64,000 bases of DNA from Flavobacteriales bacterium UBA6051 (GCA_002427735.1 DIYP01000011.1:62001-126000); one strand, 5' to 3'; numbered from the stretch's first letter, positions 17,582-27,179 are shown. Program-made: numbers and translations. The notes: generated by a model from the letters alone, not told the origin.

Positions 17582-17660
17582 GGTTTTATTTTTTTGAGTG
17601 TTGAAAGATACAATGACCAGTAAAAAAGACGAAGACTTCATGGGGTTTAAAGCCAAGAAC

Positions 17661-17678
17661 TTATCCACAGATTGTGGA
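17661..17678. promoter_or_regulatory. DnaA-box-like inverted pair upstream of icmF
   Basis: TTATCCACA (17661-17669) is an exact DnaA box. Together with the following bases it forms a perfect inverted repeat TCCACA-GAT-TGTGGA (17664-17678), so a weaker second box faces it. It lies in the divergent region between the secreted-protein gene and icmF. Confidence 0.45.
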
Positions 17679-17743
17679 AAGCGTTTACAATTGACAATCT
17701 AGCTGATCCAATATCTTGACGGAGTAAAATCCATGAAATTACT

Positions 17744-17751
17744 TATCTTTG
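17744..17751 (+). promoter_or_regulatory. -7 promoter box of icmF
   Basis: TATCTTTG. The nearest TTG is 25 nt upstream, slightly outside the usual spacing. Its closeness to ATG 17768 favours the second ATG at 17786 as the start. Confidence 0.6.
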
Positions 17752-17785
17752 CACAGCTTTTAAATGCATGCATAATAGCCTGAAT

Positions 17786-20700
17786 ATGGAAAGAATTGAA
17801 CCTTACAAGCCGTCAAATAAAGTTAGAATTGTAACAGCAGCTTCCCTCTTTGATGGGCATGATGCAGCAATTAATATCATGCGTAGAATTATACAGTCTA
17901 CTGGTTGTGAGGTTATTCACCTTGGACACGACCGTTCCGTAGAGGAGGTAGTGAACTGCGCTATTCAGGAAGACGCCCAAGCAATTGCAATGACCTCTTA
18001 TCAAGGAGGGCATAACGAGTACTTTAAGTACATGCATGACCTGTTGAAAGAAAAAGGAGCTCCGCACATTAAAATATTCGGCGGTGGAGGGGGGACGATT
18101 CTACCTTCCGAAATCGAAGAGTTAGAAGCGTACGGTATTGAACGTATTTATCATCCTGACGATGGCCGTGCCATGGGGCTTCAAGGAATGATTAATGACC
18201 TTGTTCAGCGTGCAGATTTTCCCGTTGGAAAGAACCTTAACGGAGAAGTCAATCATATAAAAGAGAAGAGTGCCCCAAATATTGCCAGAGTTATTTCCGC
18301 TGCGGAAAATTTTGCTGATGAGTCAAAAGAAATTCTTCAGAAAGTACAAGATATGGCGAGTGCTGTTGATGTACCAGTTTTGGGAATTACCGGAACTGGT
18401 GGTGCAGGTAAATCTTCGTTGGTGGATGAGTTAGTACGTCGTTTCTTGATAGATTTTAAAGACAAAACGATTGCAGTTGTCTCCGTTGATCCATCCAAGA
18501 GGAAAACAGGCGGTGCGCTGTTGGGAGACCGAATCCGTATGAACTCAATCAAAAATGATAGAGTTTACATGCGTTCATTGGCAACTCGTCAATCTAATTT
18601 GGCACTTTCGAAACATGTTGCAGAAGCCATTAATATTTTGAAAGCTGCAGAGTATGACCTGATTATTTTAGAGACATCAGGGATTGGACAGTCGGATACG
18701 GAGATTCTTGATCATTCAGATATGTCCTTGTACGTTATGACTCCGGAGTACGGTGCAGCGACGCAGCTAGAGAAAATTGACATGCTTGATTTTGCCGATG
18801 TCATTGCATTAAATAAATTCGATAAACGAGGAGCGCTTGACGCTTTGAGAGATGTTCGAAAGCAATACCAGCGCAATCATCAGCTGTTTGATCAAAATGT
18901 CGATACGATGCCTGTTCACGGCACTATCGCTTCGCAGTTTAACGACCCGGGAATGAATACTTTGTACAAAGTGATCATGGATAAACTGGTGGAAAAGACG
19001 GGAGCAAAATTGGATTCTACGTTTGAGATAACCCAGGAAATGTCTGAGAAGATTTTTGTTATTCCTCCGGACAGAACTCGCTATCTATCAGAAATATCAG
19101 AGAATAACCGCGCATATGATAAATGGGTGGATGAGCAAATAAATGTTGCCGATAAACTTTGGGGATTACATACCTCTATTGAAACTATGAAAGCTTCAAA
19201 TCTGGAGGACAGGGATCGGTTGGTGAAAGGTTTGACAGAAGCATTTGAGCAGGAAAAATTAAATTTTGATCCGAAAAACTGGGCTATTCTAGAGGCTTGG
19301 GAAGAGAAAAAGCAGTTGTACAAAAACCCTGAGTTTAAGTTTAAGGTTAGGGATAAGGAATTGACACTTCAGACGCACACTGAGTCACTTTCGCACTCTC
19401 AAATTCCGAAGGTTGCTACACCCAAATACACTGGATGGGGGGATATTTTGAAATGGTCTTTGCAAGAAAATGTACCAGGTGAATTTCCTTATACTGCCGG
19501 TTTATTTCCATTTAAGCGTGAAGGAGAAGATCCTACGAGAATGTTTGCAGGAGAAGGCGGTCCGGAAAGAACCAATAAGCGTTTCCATTATGTGAGTCTT
19601 GGGATGCCAGCAAAACGATTGTCTACAGCCTTTGATTCGGTAACACTTTATGGTAATGATCCTGATCTTCGCCCTGATATTTATGGTAAAATTGGAAACT
19701 CCGGTGTGTCAATTTGCTGTTTAGACGATGCCAAAAAACTTTATTCTGGTTTTGATTTAAGCAATCCGAAGACATCTGTTTCCATGACCATCAACGGTCC
19801 TGCGCCAATGTTGCTAGGTTTCTTCATGAATGCCGCGATTGATCAGAACTGTGAAAAATACATCAAGGAAAATGGACTCGAAGCTGAGATTGAGCAGAAG
19901 ATTGTTGCTATTTATAAAGCAAAGGGAACTGAACGTCCACGCTACCAAGGAGATTTGCCGGAAGGGAACGATGGGCTTGGCTTGATGCTGTTAGGAGTTA
20001 CAGGAGATCAAGTACTCCCAACAAAGGTGTACGAAGAGATTAAAGCGAAAACACTTACACAAGTTCGTGGTACGGTTCAGGCGGATATTTTGAAGGAGGA
20101 TCAGGCACAAAATACGTGTATTTTTTCTACGGAATTTGCTTTACGCCTTATGGGCGACGTACAAGAGTATTTCATTGATAAGGGGGTTCGGAATTTTTAT
20201 TCCGTATCTATTTCGGGGTACCATATTGCTGAAGCCGGCGCGAATCCGATAACGCAGTTAGCATTCACGTTGGCAAATGGGTTCACTTATGTAGAGTACT
20301 ATCTGAGTCGTGGAATGGATATCAACGCGTTTGGTCCGAATTTATCATTCTTCTTCTCAAATGGTATCGACCCTGAATATGCAGTGATCGGTCGAGTGGC
20401 AAGAAGACTCTGGGCAAAAGCACTTGCTAAAAAGTACGGTGCAAATGCGCGTGCTCAAATGCTCAAGTATCACATCCAGACTTCAGGAAGATCACTGCAT
20501 GCGCAAGAAATAGACTTCAACGATATCCGTACGACGTTGCAGGCACTTTACGCTATTTATGATAATTGTAACTCACTGCACACAAATGCATATGATGAGG
20601 CCATTACTACACCAACTGAAGAATCAGTGCGTCGAGCTATGGCTATTCAGTTAATCATTAACCGCGAATTAGGGTTGGCTAAGAATGAAAATCCATTGCA

Positions 20701-21166
20701 AGGGTCGTTCATTATTGAAGAATTGACAGATCTTGTTGAAGAGGCTGTATTAACTGAATTTGATAGAATTACGGAGCGTGGAGGTGTGTTGGGAGCTATG
20801 GAAACGATGTACCAGCGATCAAAGATACAAGAAGAGTCGCTATACTACGAGACACTAAAGCATACAGGTGAATTCCCGATTATTGGTGTGAATACATTCT
20901 TAAGTTCAAAAGGTTCCCCGACGATTTTACCGAAAGAGGTAATTCGAGCGACGGAGGAAGAGAAGCAGTATCAAATTAGTATGCTGAAAGAGTTGCATTC
21001 TTCATGGGCAGAGGAAGCCAGTAACGGTATTCGAAATGTTCAAAAGGCGGCCATTCAAAATGAAAATATGTTTGAACAGCTGATGGAAACATGTAAGTAT
21101 GCATCACTCGGAGAGATCACCAAAGCATTGTTTGAGGTTGGTGGTCAGTACCGAAGAAATATGTAA
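17786..21166 (+). CDS. icmF: Fused isobutyryl-CoA mutase (B12 domain, MeaB-like G-protein, mutase)
   Basis: About 1126 residues in the IcmF order. An N-terminal cobalamin domain (LFDGHDAA with the lower-ligand His, TSYQGGH, FGGGGG) spans about 10-140. A G-protein chaperone domain at about 190-450 has P-loop GTGGAGKSS, ETSGIGQSD and NKFDKRG. The large mutase TIM barrel runs from about 550 to the end, with PYTAGLFPFKREGEDP replacing the PYTRG of methylmalonyl-CoA mutase, which identifies IcmF. It interconverts isobutyryl-CoA and n-butyryl-CoA using adenosylcobalamin; the G domain loads and protects the cofactor with GTP. An alternative ATG at 17768 adds six residues. Confidence 0.96.
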   Translation: MERIEPYKPSNKVRIVTAASLFDGHDAAINIMRRIIQSTGCEVIHLGHDRSVEEVVNCAIQEDAQAIAMTSYQGGHNEYFKYMHDLLKEKGAPHIKIFGGGGGTILPSEIEELEAYGIERIYHPDDGRAMGLQGMINDLVQRADFPVGKNLNGEVNHIKEKSAPNIARVISAAENFADESKEILQKVQDMASAVDVPVLGITGTGGAGKSSLVDELVRRFLIDFKDKTIAVVSVDPSKRKTGGALLGDRIRMNSIKNDRVYMRSLATRQSNLALSKHVAEAINILKAAEYDLIILETSGIGQSDTEILDHSDMSLYVMTPEYGAATQLEKIDMLDFADVIALNKFDKRGALDALRDVRKQYQRNHQLFDQNVDTMPVHGTIASQFNDPGMNTLYKVIMDKLVEKTGAKLDSTFEITQEMSEKIFVIPPDRTRYLSEISENNRAYDKWVDEQINVADKLWGLHTSIETMKASNLEDRDRLVKGLTEAFEQEKLNFDPKNWAILEAWEEKKQLYKNPEFKFKVRDKELTLQTHTESLSHSQIPKVATPKYTGWGDILKWSLQENVPGEFPYTAGLFPFKREGEDPTRMFAGEGGPERTNKRFHYVSLGMPAKRLSTAFDSVTLYGNDPDLRPDIYGKIGNSGVSICCLDDAKKLYSGFDLSNPKTSVSMTINGPAPMLLGFFMNAAIDQNCEKYIKENGLEAEIEQKIVAIYKAKGTERPRYQGDLPEGNDGLGLMLLGVTGDQVLPTKVYEEIKAKTLTQVRGTVQADILKEDQAQNTCIFSTEFALRLMGDVQEYFIDKGVRNFYSVSISGYHIAEAGANPITQLAFTLANGFTYVEYYLSRGMDINAFGPNLSFFFSNGIDPEYAVIGRVARRLWAKALAKKYGANARAQMLKYHIQTSGRSLHAQEIDFNDIRTTLQALYAIYDNCNSLHTNAYDEAITTPTEESVRRAMAIQLIINRELGLAKNENPLQGSFIIEELTDLVEEAVLTEFDRITERGGVLGAMETMYQRSKIQEESLYYETLKHTGEFPIIGVNTFLSSKGSPTILPKEVIRATEEEKQYQISMLKELHSSWAEEASNGIRNVQKAAIQNENMFEQLMETCKYASLGEITKALFEVGGQYRRNM

Positions 21167-21250
21167 TTGATATCCGAGAGGGTGGAGAAAAAAAATGCAC
21201 TTGTTGATAAGTCTGCCAACTAATTTGCTCTGTTTTTAATTCACGAAAGT

Positions 21251-21258
21251 TAACTTTG
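21251..21258 (+). promoter_or_regulatory. -7 promoter box of the gene at 21267
   Basis: TAACTTTG, with TTG 23 nt upstream. It overlaps a GTG at 21258, so the start must be downstream; GTG 21267 is only 8 nt from the box. Confidence 0.6.
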
Positions 21259-21266
21259 TGTTAACT

Positions 21267-21887
21267 GTGCTAAAGCAACTAAAACAAATTCTATTAACCA
21301 GTTGCATTTTATGGAATGCAATTGCATTTGGTCAATTCCATGACCGAAACGTCACAGGTATAACATCTTTAGAAGATGCTCAAGATTATGCAAGTCGCTA
21401 CAGTGAAGTATCTTTTGGTTTGGTTAATTCAGAATTAGACGTTTTTTTATTCGACAATGTTGACACAAACGACATGGCAGCATCCGTCGGAAAGATCAAT
21501 ACCATTTATCGTCGCAGAACAAAATTTTTGAAGGACACAAGCATTACGATGCTGAACGTTCAGGTGATTGAGTTTAATCATGAGATCGTTTCACTGGATT
21601 CTGCCAATGCCGTCATTGAGGAAATTATCCGAAAGTATGAAGAAGGAACATCGTATTGGTATTTAATGAAAGAATATCAAAATGAATCCTGTCATTTCAG
21701 CGGTGGGCCGGCGCCTGCAGAGCTTTTGAAAGAACGCTTTGGGAATACAATGGAGGAACGAAAGAAGAACGATATTTTTAAATGGAGTTATTCCAATCGC
21801 CCGAATCTTCCGGTGGTTATCATTATTCATCAGGAAGCACATTCTGTTCCCGCTTTTTATGCCATTTCCTATAATGTTGCAGGCTAA
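21267..21887 (+). CDS. Secreted protein of unknown function, weakly parvulin-like
   Basis: 206 residues from GTG at 21267, chosen because the earlier GTG lies inside the -7 box. Signal peptide ILLTSCILWNAIAFGQ. The second half (SANAVIEEIIRKYEEG, then LMKEYQNESCHFSGGPAPAELL, then an aliphatic VVIIIHQ strand) follows the spacing of a PpiC/parvulin peptidyl-prolyl isomerase domain, but the active-site residues are not clearly conserved, so this is a suggestion only. It lies between icmF and the GH20 gene on the same strand, with its own promoter. Confidence 0.65.
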   Translation: MLKQLKQILLTSCILWNAIAFGQFHDRNVTGITSLEDAQDYASRYSEVSFGLVNSELDVFLFDNVDTNDMAASVGKINTIYRRRTKFLKDTSITMLNVQVIEFNHEIVSLDSANAVIEEIIRKYEEGTSYWYLMKEYQNESCHFSGGPAPAELLKERFGNTMEERKKNDIFKWSYSNRPNLPVVIIIHQEAHSVPAFYAISYNVAG

Positions 21888-21954
21888 GTAGTCTTGAACT
21901 AGGATTTCCTTACAGAACTGCCGCTCTTTGATTGGAGTTGATTATTTTCATATC

Positions 21955-24231
21955 ATGAAAGCAATTGTTATCCTTTTCGCTTTTAGCATATACTTTGTTG
22001 TTAATGGACAGGAAAATTGTCCGATACTTCCTACTCCCGTAGAGTATCACTCTAATAGTGAGTTTCTTGAGATCTCGTTAACGACAAATTGTAACCTCAA
22101 GGAAATCCCACAAACTATTGCTCATTACTTCGAGCGTGAGTTCAAAAGAATAACCAGAGGTACACTGATCGAGTCAGGTTCAGAGGTAGGTATTCTTTTT
22201 AAAAAGGTATCCAACGAGCATGATGATGAATACGCAATTTTCATCGATGATGGCATTGAAATTCAGTACAGCTCGGAAGCTAGCTGTTTGTATGCAGTGC
22301 AGTCTTTCCTGCAATTGATTACCGATTCAGATGGACATGCAAAGGTTGAAAAATGCATGCTTCGCGATTATCCAAGGTTTTCTTGGCGGGGTTTGCATTT
22401 AGATGTCAGCCGACATTTCTTTTCAGTTGATGAAGTGAAGCGTTTTTTAGATTTAATGGCAATCTATAAATTCAATTCCTTTCATTGGCATCTCACCGAT
22501 GATCAGGGATGGAGGATAGAAATAAAGAAGTATCCTCTTTTGACAGAAGTAGGGGCGTATAGAGATAGCACGGTTATTGGTCATTACAGTGATAGTCCGA
22601 GAAAGTATGAGCAGAGAAAGTATGGAGGGTTTTATACACAAGAAGAAATTAAAGAGGTCGTTGATTACGCTGGAAGTCTTTATATCAATGTAATTCCTGA
22701 GATTGAAATGCCAGGACATAGTCGTGCAGCATTAGCAGCGTATCCGCAGTATTCATGTACTGGAGAAGAACAACCAGTCCCTGGACTTTGGGGCGTTTTT
22801 GATGATATCTATTGTTCGAAGGAAGAGACGATTGTGTTTATGCAGGATGTTCTATCTGAGGTGTTAGAATTGTTTCCATCAGAGTATATTCATATAGGTG
22901 GAGACGAAGCTCCTAAAGTACGCTGGAAGAATTGCAATGATTGTAAGGCGGTTATGTTAGAGAATGACTTGGCAGACGAACATGAATTGCAGAGCTATTT
23001 TATTCACCGGATGGATAAGTTTTTGACCAAACATGGAAGAAGATTAATTGGTTGGGACGAAATATTGGAAGGAGGATTATCACCGAATGCGGCAGTGATG
23101 TCCTGGAGAGGAGAGCAAGGCGGAATTGAAGCAGCGAAGCAAGGACACTATGTGGTTATGTCTCCGACAACTTATTGTTATTTTGATTATTATCAGAGTA
23201 GTCATGATGCGGAACCACTTGCCATTGGAGGTTTCCTTCCTCTAGACAAAGCATATCGATACTCTCCTATTCCGAAAAACATGCCGGATGATGCGGTTCC
23301 CTTTGTCTTAGGGGGCCAGGCAAATCTTTGGACAGAATACATAGCTGATTTTGAACATTTGGAGTATATGGCTTATCCGCGTGCTATTGCATTGTCGCAA
23401 GGTCTTTGGTGTTCAGAAAAGCCATCTTATGAGGAGTTTCTGACGACGTATTTGAATCATCATGAAAGTCTATTACAGCACAATAAAGTGAATTATGCTC
23501 GATCAATTCATTATCCTAAGTTGCTTATTGAACGTGCTGATGAAGGGATTCAAATAGGTTTTTCGGGAGCTGTTCGAGAGAGTAAGTTTCACCTTGAGTT
23601 GCCCTCAAAATTGTCAGATACCAAAACCAAGATTATTGACGGGAATGATCGTATTTTCATTCCGAGAGGAGAAGGCCTGTATCAGGGAGGTTATTCGTTC
23701 GCGCTGAGTAATGAGGAGTTAAAAGATACGTTCAACTATTATATTGATGGCACCTCCGATCTGGGGATACCAATTGACCTGGTAACTCAACCACATCCTA
23801 AATTCAATAACAATGGTAGCTTGAATCTGGTCGATGGTATTCAAGGCGATTTACCGTGGAAGGGGAGTGAATGGTTAGGGTTTCGAGAGCCGATAATTGA
23901 AATGATTGCGGACCTTGAGAAGATAAGAATAGTGCATGCTGTTCAACTTGGTTTTCTAAAGGATAATGGTTCATGGATATACCTGCCAAAGAACATTGAG
24001 ATCTATGTTTCCAATGATCAAAAAAAGTGGGAAAACGTTTTTATGGAAGCAATTGAGCCGAATGCCAATAGTGACCATCAATATAGTTTTTTCTTTGCGA
24101 GCGAAACGAGGTACTTAAAGATCGTTATTCATGCGATAGATAAAATTCCTGAAGGGTGGGACGGTGCCGGAACTGTACCTTGGACATTTATTGATGAATT
24201 GGAAATACTATACCCTGACGAATGGAAATAG
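21955..24231 (+). CDS. Beta-N-acetylhexosaminidase, glycoside hydrolase family 20
   Basis: 758 residues from ATG at 21955; a TTG at 21928 only adds residues ahead of the signal peptide (ILFAFSIYFVVNGQ). A GH20b-like N-terminal domain leads to the TIM barrel starting RGLHLDVSRHFF. The catalytic Asp-Glu pair is in HIGGDEAPK (near residue 320), and FHWHLTDDQGWRIEI is typical. A C-terminal chitobiase-like linker and an F5/8 type C-like module (about 620-755, ending FIDELEI) may bind sugar. It removes terminal GlcNAc/GalNAc from chitooligosaccharides or glycans by substrate-assisted catalysis. The last 10 bp overlap cutC. Confidence 0.95.
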   Translation: MKAIVILFAFSIYFVVNGQENCPILPTPVEYHSNSEFLEISLTTNCNLKEIPQTIAHYFEREFKRITRGTLIESGSEVGILFKKVSNEHDDEYAIFIDDGIEIQYSSEASCLYAVQSFLQLITDSDGHAKVEKCMLRDYPRFSWRGLHLDVSRHFFSVDEVKRFLDLMAIYKFNSFHWHLTDDQGWRIEIKKYPLLTEVGAYRDSTVIGHYSDSPRKYEQRKYGGFYTQEEIKEVVDYAGSLYINVIPEIEMPGHSRAALAAYPQYSCTGEEQPVPGLWGVFDDIYCSKEETIVFMQDVLSEVLELFPSEYIHIGGDEAPKVRWKNCNDCKAVMLENDLADEHELQSYFIHRMDKFLTKHGRRLIGWDEILEGGLSPNAAVMSWRGEQGGIEAAKQGHYVVMSPTTYCYFDYYQSSHDAEPLAIGGFLPLDKAYRYSPIPKNMPDDAVPFVLGGQANLWTEYIADFEHLEYMAYPRAIALSQGLWCSEKPSYEEFLTTYLNHHESLLQHNKVNYARSIHYPKLLIERADEGIQIGFSGAVRESKFHLELPSKLSDTKTKIIDGNDRIFIPRGEGLYQGGYSFALSNEELKDTFNYYIDGTSDLGIPIDLVTQPHPKFNNNGSLNLVDGIQGDLPWKGSEWLGFREPIIEMIADLEKIRIVHAVQLGFLKDNGSWIYLPKNIEIYVSNDQKKWENVFMEAIEPNANSDHQYSFFFASETRYLKIVIHAIDKIPEGWDGAGTVPWTFIDELEILYPDEWK

Positions 24232-24917
24232 AACTGTGTGCAGCATCATTAGAAGCGATTCAACTCGCAAAGCAATTCGAGTTCAATAGAATTGAGCTAT
24301 GTCAAAACCTTGAACAAGGTGGTTTAACTCCTTCTCCTGGGTTGATTAACTATGCCTTAGCTTATGGAATAGAGACACATGTTCTTATTCGACCAAGACC
24401 AGGAGGTTTTCAATATAATTGGGATGAGGTGGAAATAATGTTGAGGGACATTCTTGTGTGTAAGTCCATGGAAGCTAAAGGTGTTGTGGTTGGAGTGCTG
24501 AATGAATTTGGAACTATTGATGAAAAGGCGATAGGTCTTATGGTAGAAAAAGCGGGGGATATGGATGTCACTTTTCACCGAGCTTTTGACGACACTTACA
24601 ATTTTGAAAAATCGATAGATACACTTGTAAATTTAGGCGTGAAGAGGGTTTTGTCTTCCGGTCTTGGTTCCAATGTTCAGTTAGGAATGGAAAATTTGAA
24701 AGCCATGGTAGAGTATGCTAACGGACGAATAGAAATCATGGCAGGCGGCGGCGTGAACGCAAATAATATTGAACGATTGGTACAAGAGGTTAGACCAAAC
24801 GCTATTCATTTTTCTGGTACGAAGAAGTATTTGCTGGATGAAGATTCAATGTTCTCCGAAACAGTTTTGAAAGTGAATAAAGAAAAAGTAGAAGGCTTGA
24901 TCAATTTGATTCGATAA
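24222..24917 (+). CDS. cutC: CutC-family TIM-barrel protein
   Basis: 231 residues. MEIELCAASLEAIQLA, NRIELCQNLEQGGLTPS, VLIRPRPGGF, TFHRAFDD, and GGGVNANNIERL match the CutC family closely, and the length is normal. CutC was named for copper homeostasis in E. coli, but a direct copper role is disputed and the fold is a hydrolase/isomerase-like TIM barrel. Its start lies 10 bp inside the GH20 gene, so the two are translation-coupled. The context suggests a role in glycan breakdown rather than metals; that is inference. Confidence 0.93.
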   Translation: MEIELCAASLEAIQLAKQFEFNRIELCQNLEQGGLTPSPGLINYALAYGIETHVLIRPRPGGFQYNWDEVEIMLRDILVCKSMEAKGVVVGVLNEFGTIDEKAIGLMVEKAGDMDVTFHRAFDDTYNFEKSIDTLVNLGVKRVLSSGLGSNVQLGMENLKAMVEYANGRIEIMAGGGVNANNIERLVQEVRPNAIHFSGTKKYLLDEDSMFSETVLKVNKEKVEGLINLIR

Positions 24918-24946
24918 TTTATTGATTTTCTATTCGTTGATTAATT

Positions 24947-25429
24947 ATGAAACACGTTATTCTTTTTACCGTCTTATTTTTTGTTTCTTCTAGTTATGCT
25001 CAAAAGTGTAAGGATACTCCAGAGTTAAATCAGCAAATCGTCGCATTGACAAAGCAAAAGGTCAAGAAGAAAGTAGGAAGAGGGGAGTGCTGGGATCTTG
25101 CACAATACGTTTTGGATGAAACGAATGCAGAATGGGATAATTTTGAAGTCTACGGAAGACTGATAAAAACGAAAAAAGAATGCATTTACCCCGGAGACAT
25201 TATTCAGTTCGAAAAAGTAAAACTGAAATGGGAGGACGGGAAGTATAGTTATCAGGAGTCTATGATGCATCATACAGCCATAGTTGTTGAAGTTATCAAT
25301 CAAAGAGAACTAAAAATTGCACATCAAAATACGGCCGAGTTTGGCAAAAAAGTTGGTGTTTCTACCCTGATATTGGATCGGATTGTTTCAGGAAAGTTAC
25401 TAATATACCGCCCTGTTAAAGGCGCCTAG
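24947..25429 (+). CDS. Small secreted CHAP/NlpC-like putative cysteine amidase
   Basis: 160 residues with signal peptide (VSSSYAQ). GRGECWDLAQYVLD (Cys48), YPGDIIQFE and HHTAIVVEV (His108/109) with AHQN (His126) follow the order of a CHAP or NlpC/P60 papain-like fold: nucleophile Cys at a helix start, a PGD turn, then the His. Such enzymes cut peptidoglycan peptides or amides. Assignment is by motif spacing only. It follows cutC by 29 bp on the same strand, and its stop codon overlaps the convergent nucleoside phosphorylase stop (CTAG). Confidence 0.6.
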   Translation: MKHVILFTVLFFVSSSYAQKCKDTPELNQQIVALTKQKVKKKVGRGECWDLAQYVLDETNAEWDNFEVYGRLIKTKKECIYPGDIIQFEKVKLKWEDGKYSYQESMMHHTAIVVEVINQRELKIAHQNTAEFGKKVGVSTLILDRIVSGKLLIYRPVKGA

Positions 25430-26289
25430 ATTCTATCCAGTACGTATTGAATCAACTCAAGCATGTGTGACTTATAACCGTCGGAAAAAGCTTTATTCGG
25501 TCGATTAGCGATGCCAAGACAAATAGTCGAGCAATTGTGCCCTAACGCTTTTCCTAAGGCAAAAAGAGCCGAGCTTTCCATTTCAAAGTTCACGATTCGA
25601 TGTCCTTCAAAACTAAAATTACTCAAGGCTTCATTCAAAGAGGAAGTTTTATTCTCAAGGCGCAATTGTCGTCCTTGTGGACCGTAAAAACCACTACTCG
25701 TAACAGTTATTCCCAGATGTGTTTTATCCGACTTAAGCTTAGATTGTAATTCTTCGGATGCCTCTACGAGGTAAGGTATAACGCCAGATGGCAGTGGAAC
25801 TTGTCGGATAATAGCATTTTGAATAGCTAATTCCTCTGCGCTGTTAAATGTCTTATAAAAGTGAGCCACATTATCTAATCCAAAAGCATGAGAACTCAGT
25901 ATATATGAGTGCACAGGTATTTCCGGATGTAGGATACCACAAGTTCCTATGCGTATCAAATCCAATGAAGTCAAGGTAGATTTATCAGCCCTGTTTTTCA
26001 AATCAATGTTAACCAATGCATCTAATTCATTGATGGTAATATCAATGTTATCTGTACCGATACCTGTTGATAATGCCGTAATTCGCTTTCCATTATACAT
26101 TCCGGTTTTACAGACAAATTCTCTGTGCTGTGAGCTATGTTCTACCTGATCGAAAAAAGAGGCGACTAAATCTACGCGATCTTGATCTCCAACCAGGATT
26201 ATTTTTGTCGAAATGTTTTCTGGTGAAAGCCCAAGATGATACACCTGTCCTTTATCGTTTAGGACAAGCTCCGTTGGGGGATACTGCAT
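25426..26289 (-). CDS. Nucleoside phosphorylase (uridine phosphorylase type)
   Basis: 287 residues of the PNP/UDP phosphorylase-1 family. ILVGDQDRV gives the N-terminal phosphate-binding loop. STGIGTDNIDITINELDAL and IRIGTCGILHPEIPVHSYI supply the core, and NFEMESSALFALGKALGH has the ribose-binding Met-Glu. It splits nucleosides with phosphate to base and ribose-1-phosphate. Sequence style favours uridine phosphorylase over purine enzymes, but specificity is not proven. Cytoplasmic, monocistronic. Confidence 0.9.
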   Translation of the reverse strand: MQYPPTELVLNDKGQVYHLGLSPENISTKIILVGDQDRVDLVASFFDQVEHSSQHREFVCKTGMYNGKRITALSTGIGTDNIDITINELDALVNIDLKNRADKSTLTSLDLIRIGTCGILHPEIPVHSYILSSHAFGLDNVAHFYKTFNSAEELAIQNAIIRQVPLPSGVIPYLVEASEELQSKLKSDKTHLGITVTSSGFYGPQGRQLRLENKTSSLNEALSNFSFEGHRIVNFEMESSALFALGKALGHNCSTICLGIANRPNKAFSDGYKSHMLELIQYVLDRI

Positions 26290-26330
26290 TGCGTTGTTTT
26301 TTGGTTAGTTAAAAATACATTAATTAAAAA

Positions 26331-26362
26331 CAAAAAAAGACACCATTCATGGAACGGTGTCT
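26331..26362 (-). terminator. Terminator after the DUF4197 gene
   Basis: AGACACC-11 nt-GGTGTCT (26338-26362) followed on the minus strand by seven T. Confidence 0.85.
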
Positions 26363-26387
26363 ATACATTAATGTTAATAACTTGAGT

Positions 26388-27131
26388 TTACAAGCTCCCG
26401 AATACGCGCTTCAATAAGTCGGTTACGCGGGCAATAGGATCCTTTCGAATTTTGTTCTCTTCTTTTTCAACCATGTGAAAAAGACCTTGAATAGCACGTT
26501 CCGTGACATACTCATTCAAATCAGGGTTGAGTTTTTGTCCTCCCGTAAATGTCATTGCCGTGTTATATTTGTCGATAATTGGTGACCAATACTCTGTCAA
26601 TTTCACTTTGGAAATCGCGGCTTCTACTTTTGGGCTAAACGCTGCAACCAATTTAGCATTCGTTTTTTCATTCAAAAAACGTGTAGCAGCACCATCTCCA
26701 CCATTAAGAATGGCAAAACCATCTTGAATGCTCATATTAAGAATTGCATCTCTAAATATCGGTAATGCTTCTTTTGTTGCCTCTTCCGCAGCACGATTCA
26801 ATGTAGTTTCGAATTTATCAACTTGATTGTCTAGTCCCCATTCAAGTGCTTTTTCTTTCACTTTAATAGCGTCCTGTGGAAATGGAAGGCGAATTTCACT
26901 GTTCTTTAGAAAACCATCAGTGATGGAAGTAAGATTAACTGAATTTTGAATTCCCACATTCAAAGCCTCTTTTAATCCAGAGATTACTTCTGAATTTGTG
27001 AGAGCTGGAGTACTCGACGTAGATCCACTGTCCGTTAAAACAATATCTGCGGCTTCTTCCAAAACTTCGCAAGATCCGGATGAGAGTGTTAATACACTAA
27101 TTAGACCAATGGGAATAAGTAATTTTTTCAT
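26388..27131 (-). CDS. DUF4197 lipoprotein
   Basis: 247 residues. Lipobox-like SSGSC (Cys21), then the all-helical DUF4197 pattern: ISGLKEALNVGIQNSV, IRLPFPQDA, DGFAILNGGDGAATRFL and YNTAMTFTGG, ending VTDLLKRVFGSL. DUF4197 proteins are small periplasmic or lipoprotein-anchored proteins of unknown function, common in Bacteroidetes and Proteobacteria. It is monocistronic with its own -7 box (27180-27187) and terminator. Confidence 0.9.
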   Translation of the reverse strand: MKKLLIPIGLISVLTLSSGSCEVLEEAADIVLTDSGSTSSTPALTNSEVISGLKEALNVGIQNSVNLTSITDGFLKNSEIRLPFPQDAIKVKEKALEWGLDNQVDKFETTLNRAAEEATKEALPIFRDAILNMSIQDGFAILNGGDGAATRFLNEKTNAKLVAAFSPKVEAAISKVKLTEYWSPIIDKYNTAMTFTGGQKLNPDLNEYVTERAIQGLFHMVEKEENKIRKDPIARVTDLLKRVFGSL

Positions 27132-27179
27132 GTTTATATTTTACTGCGAGTAAACTTAATAACTATTTCGCGGAAAGGG

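Noticed and set aside
17661..17669. Exact DnaA box considered as part of the chromosome origin
   Set aside because: Only one strong box, no AT-rich unwinding region with repeated boxes, and no dnaA, dnaN or similar origin genes nearby.
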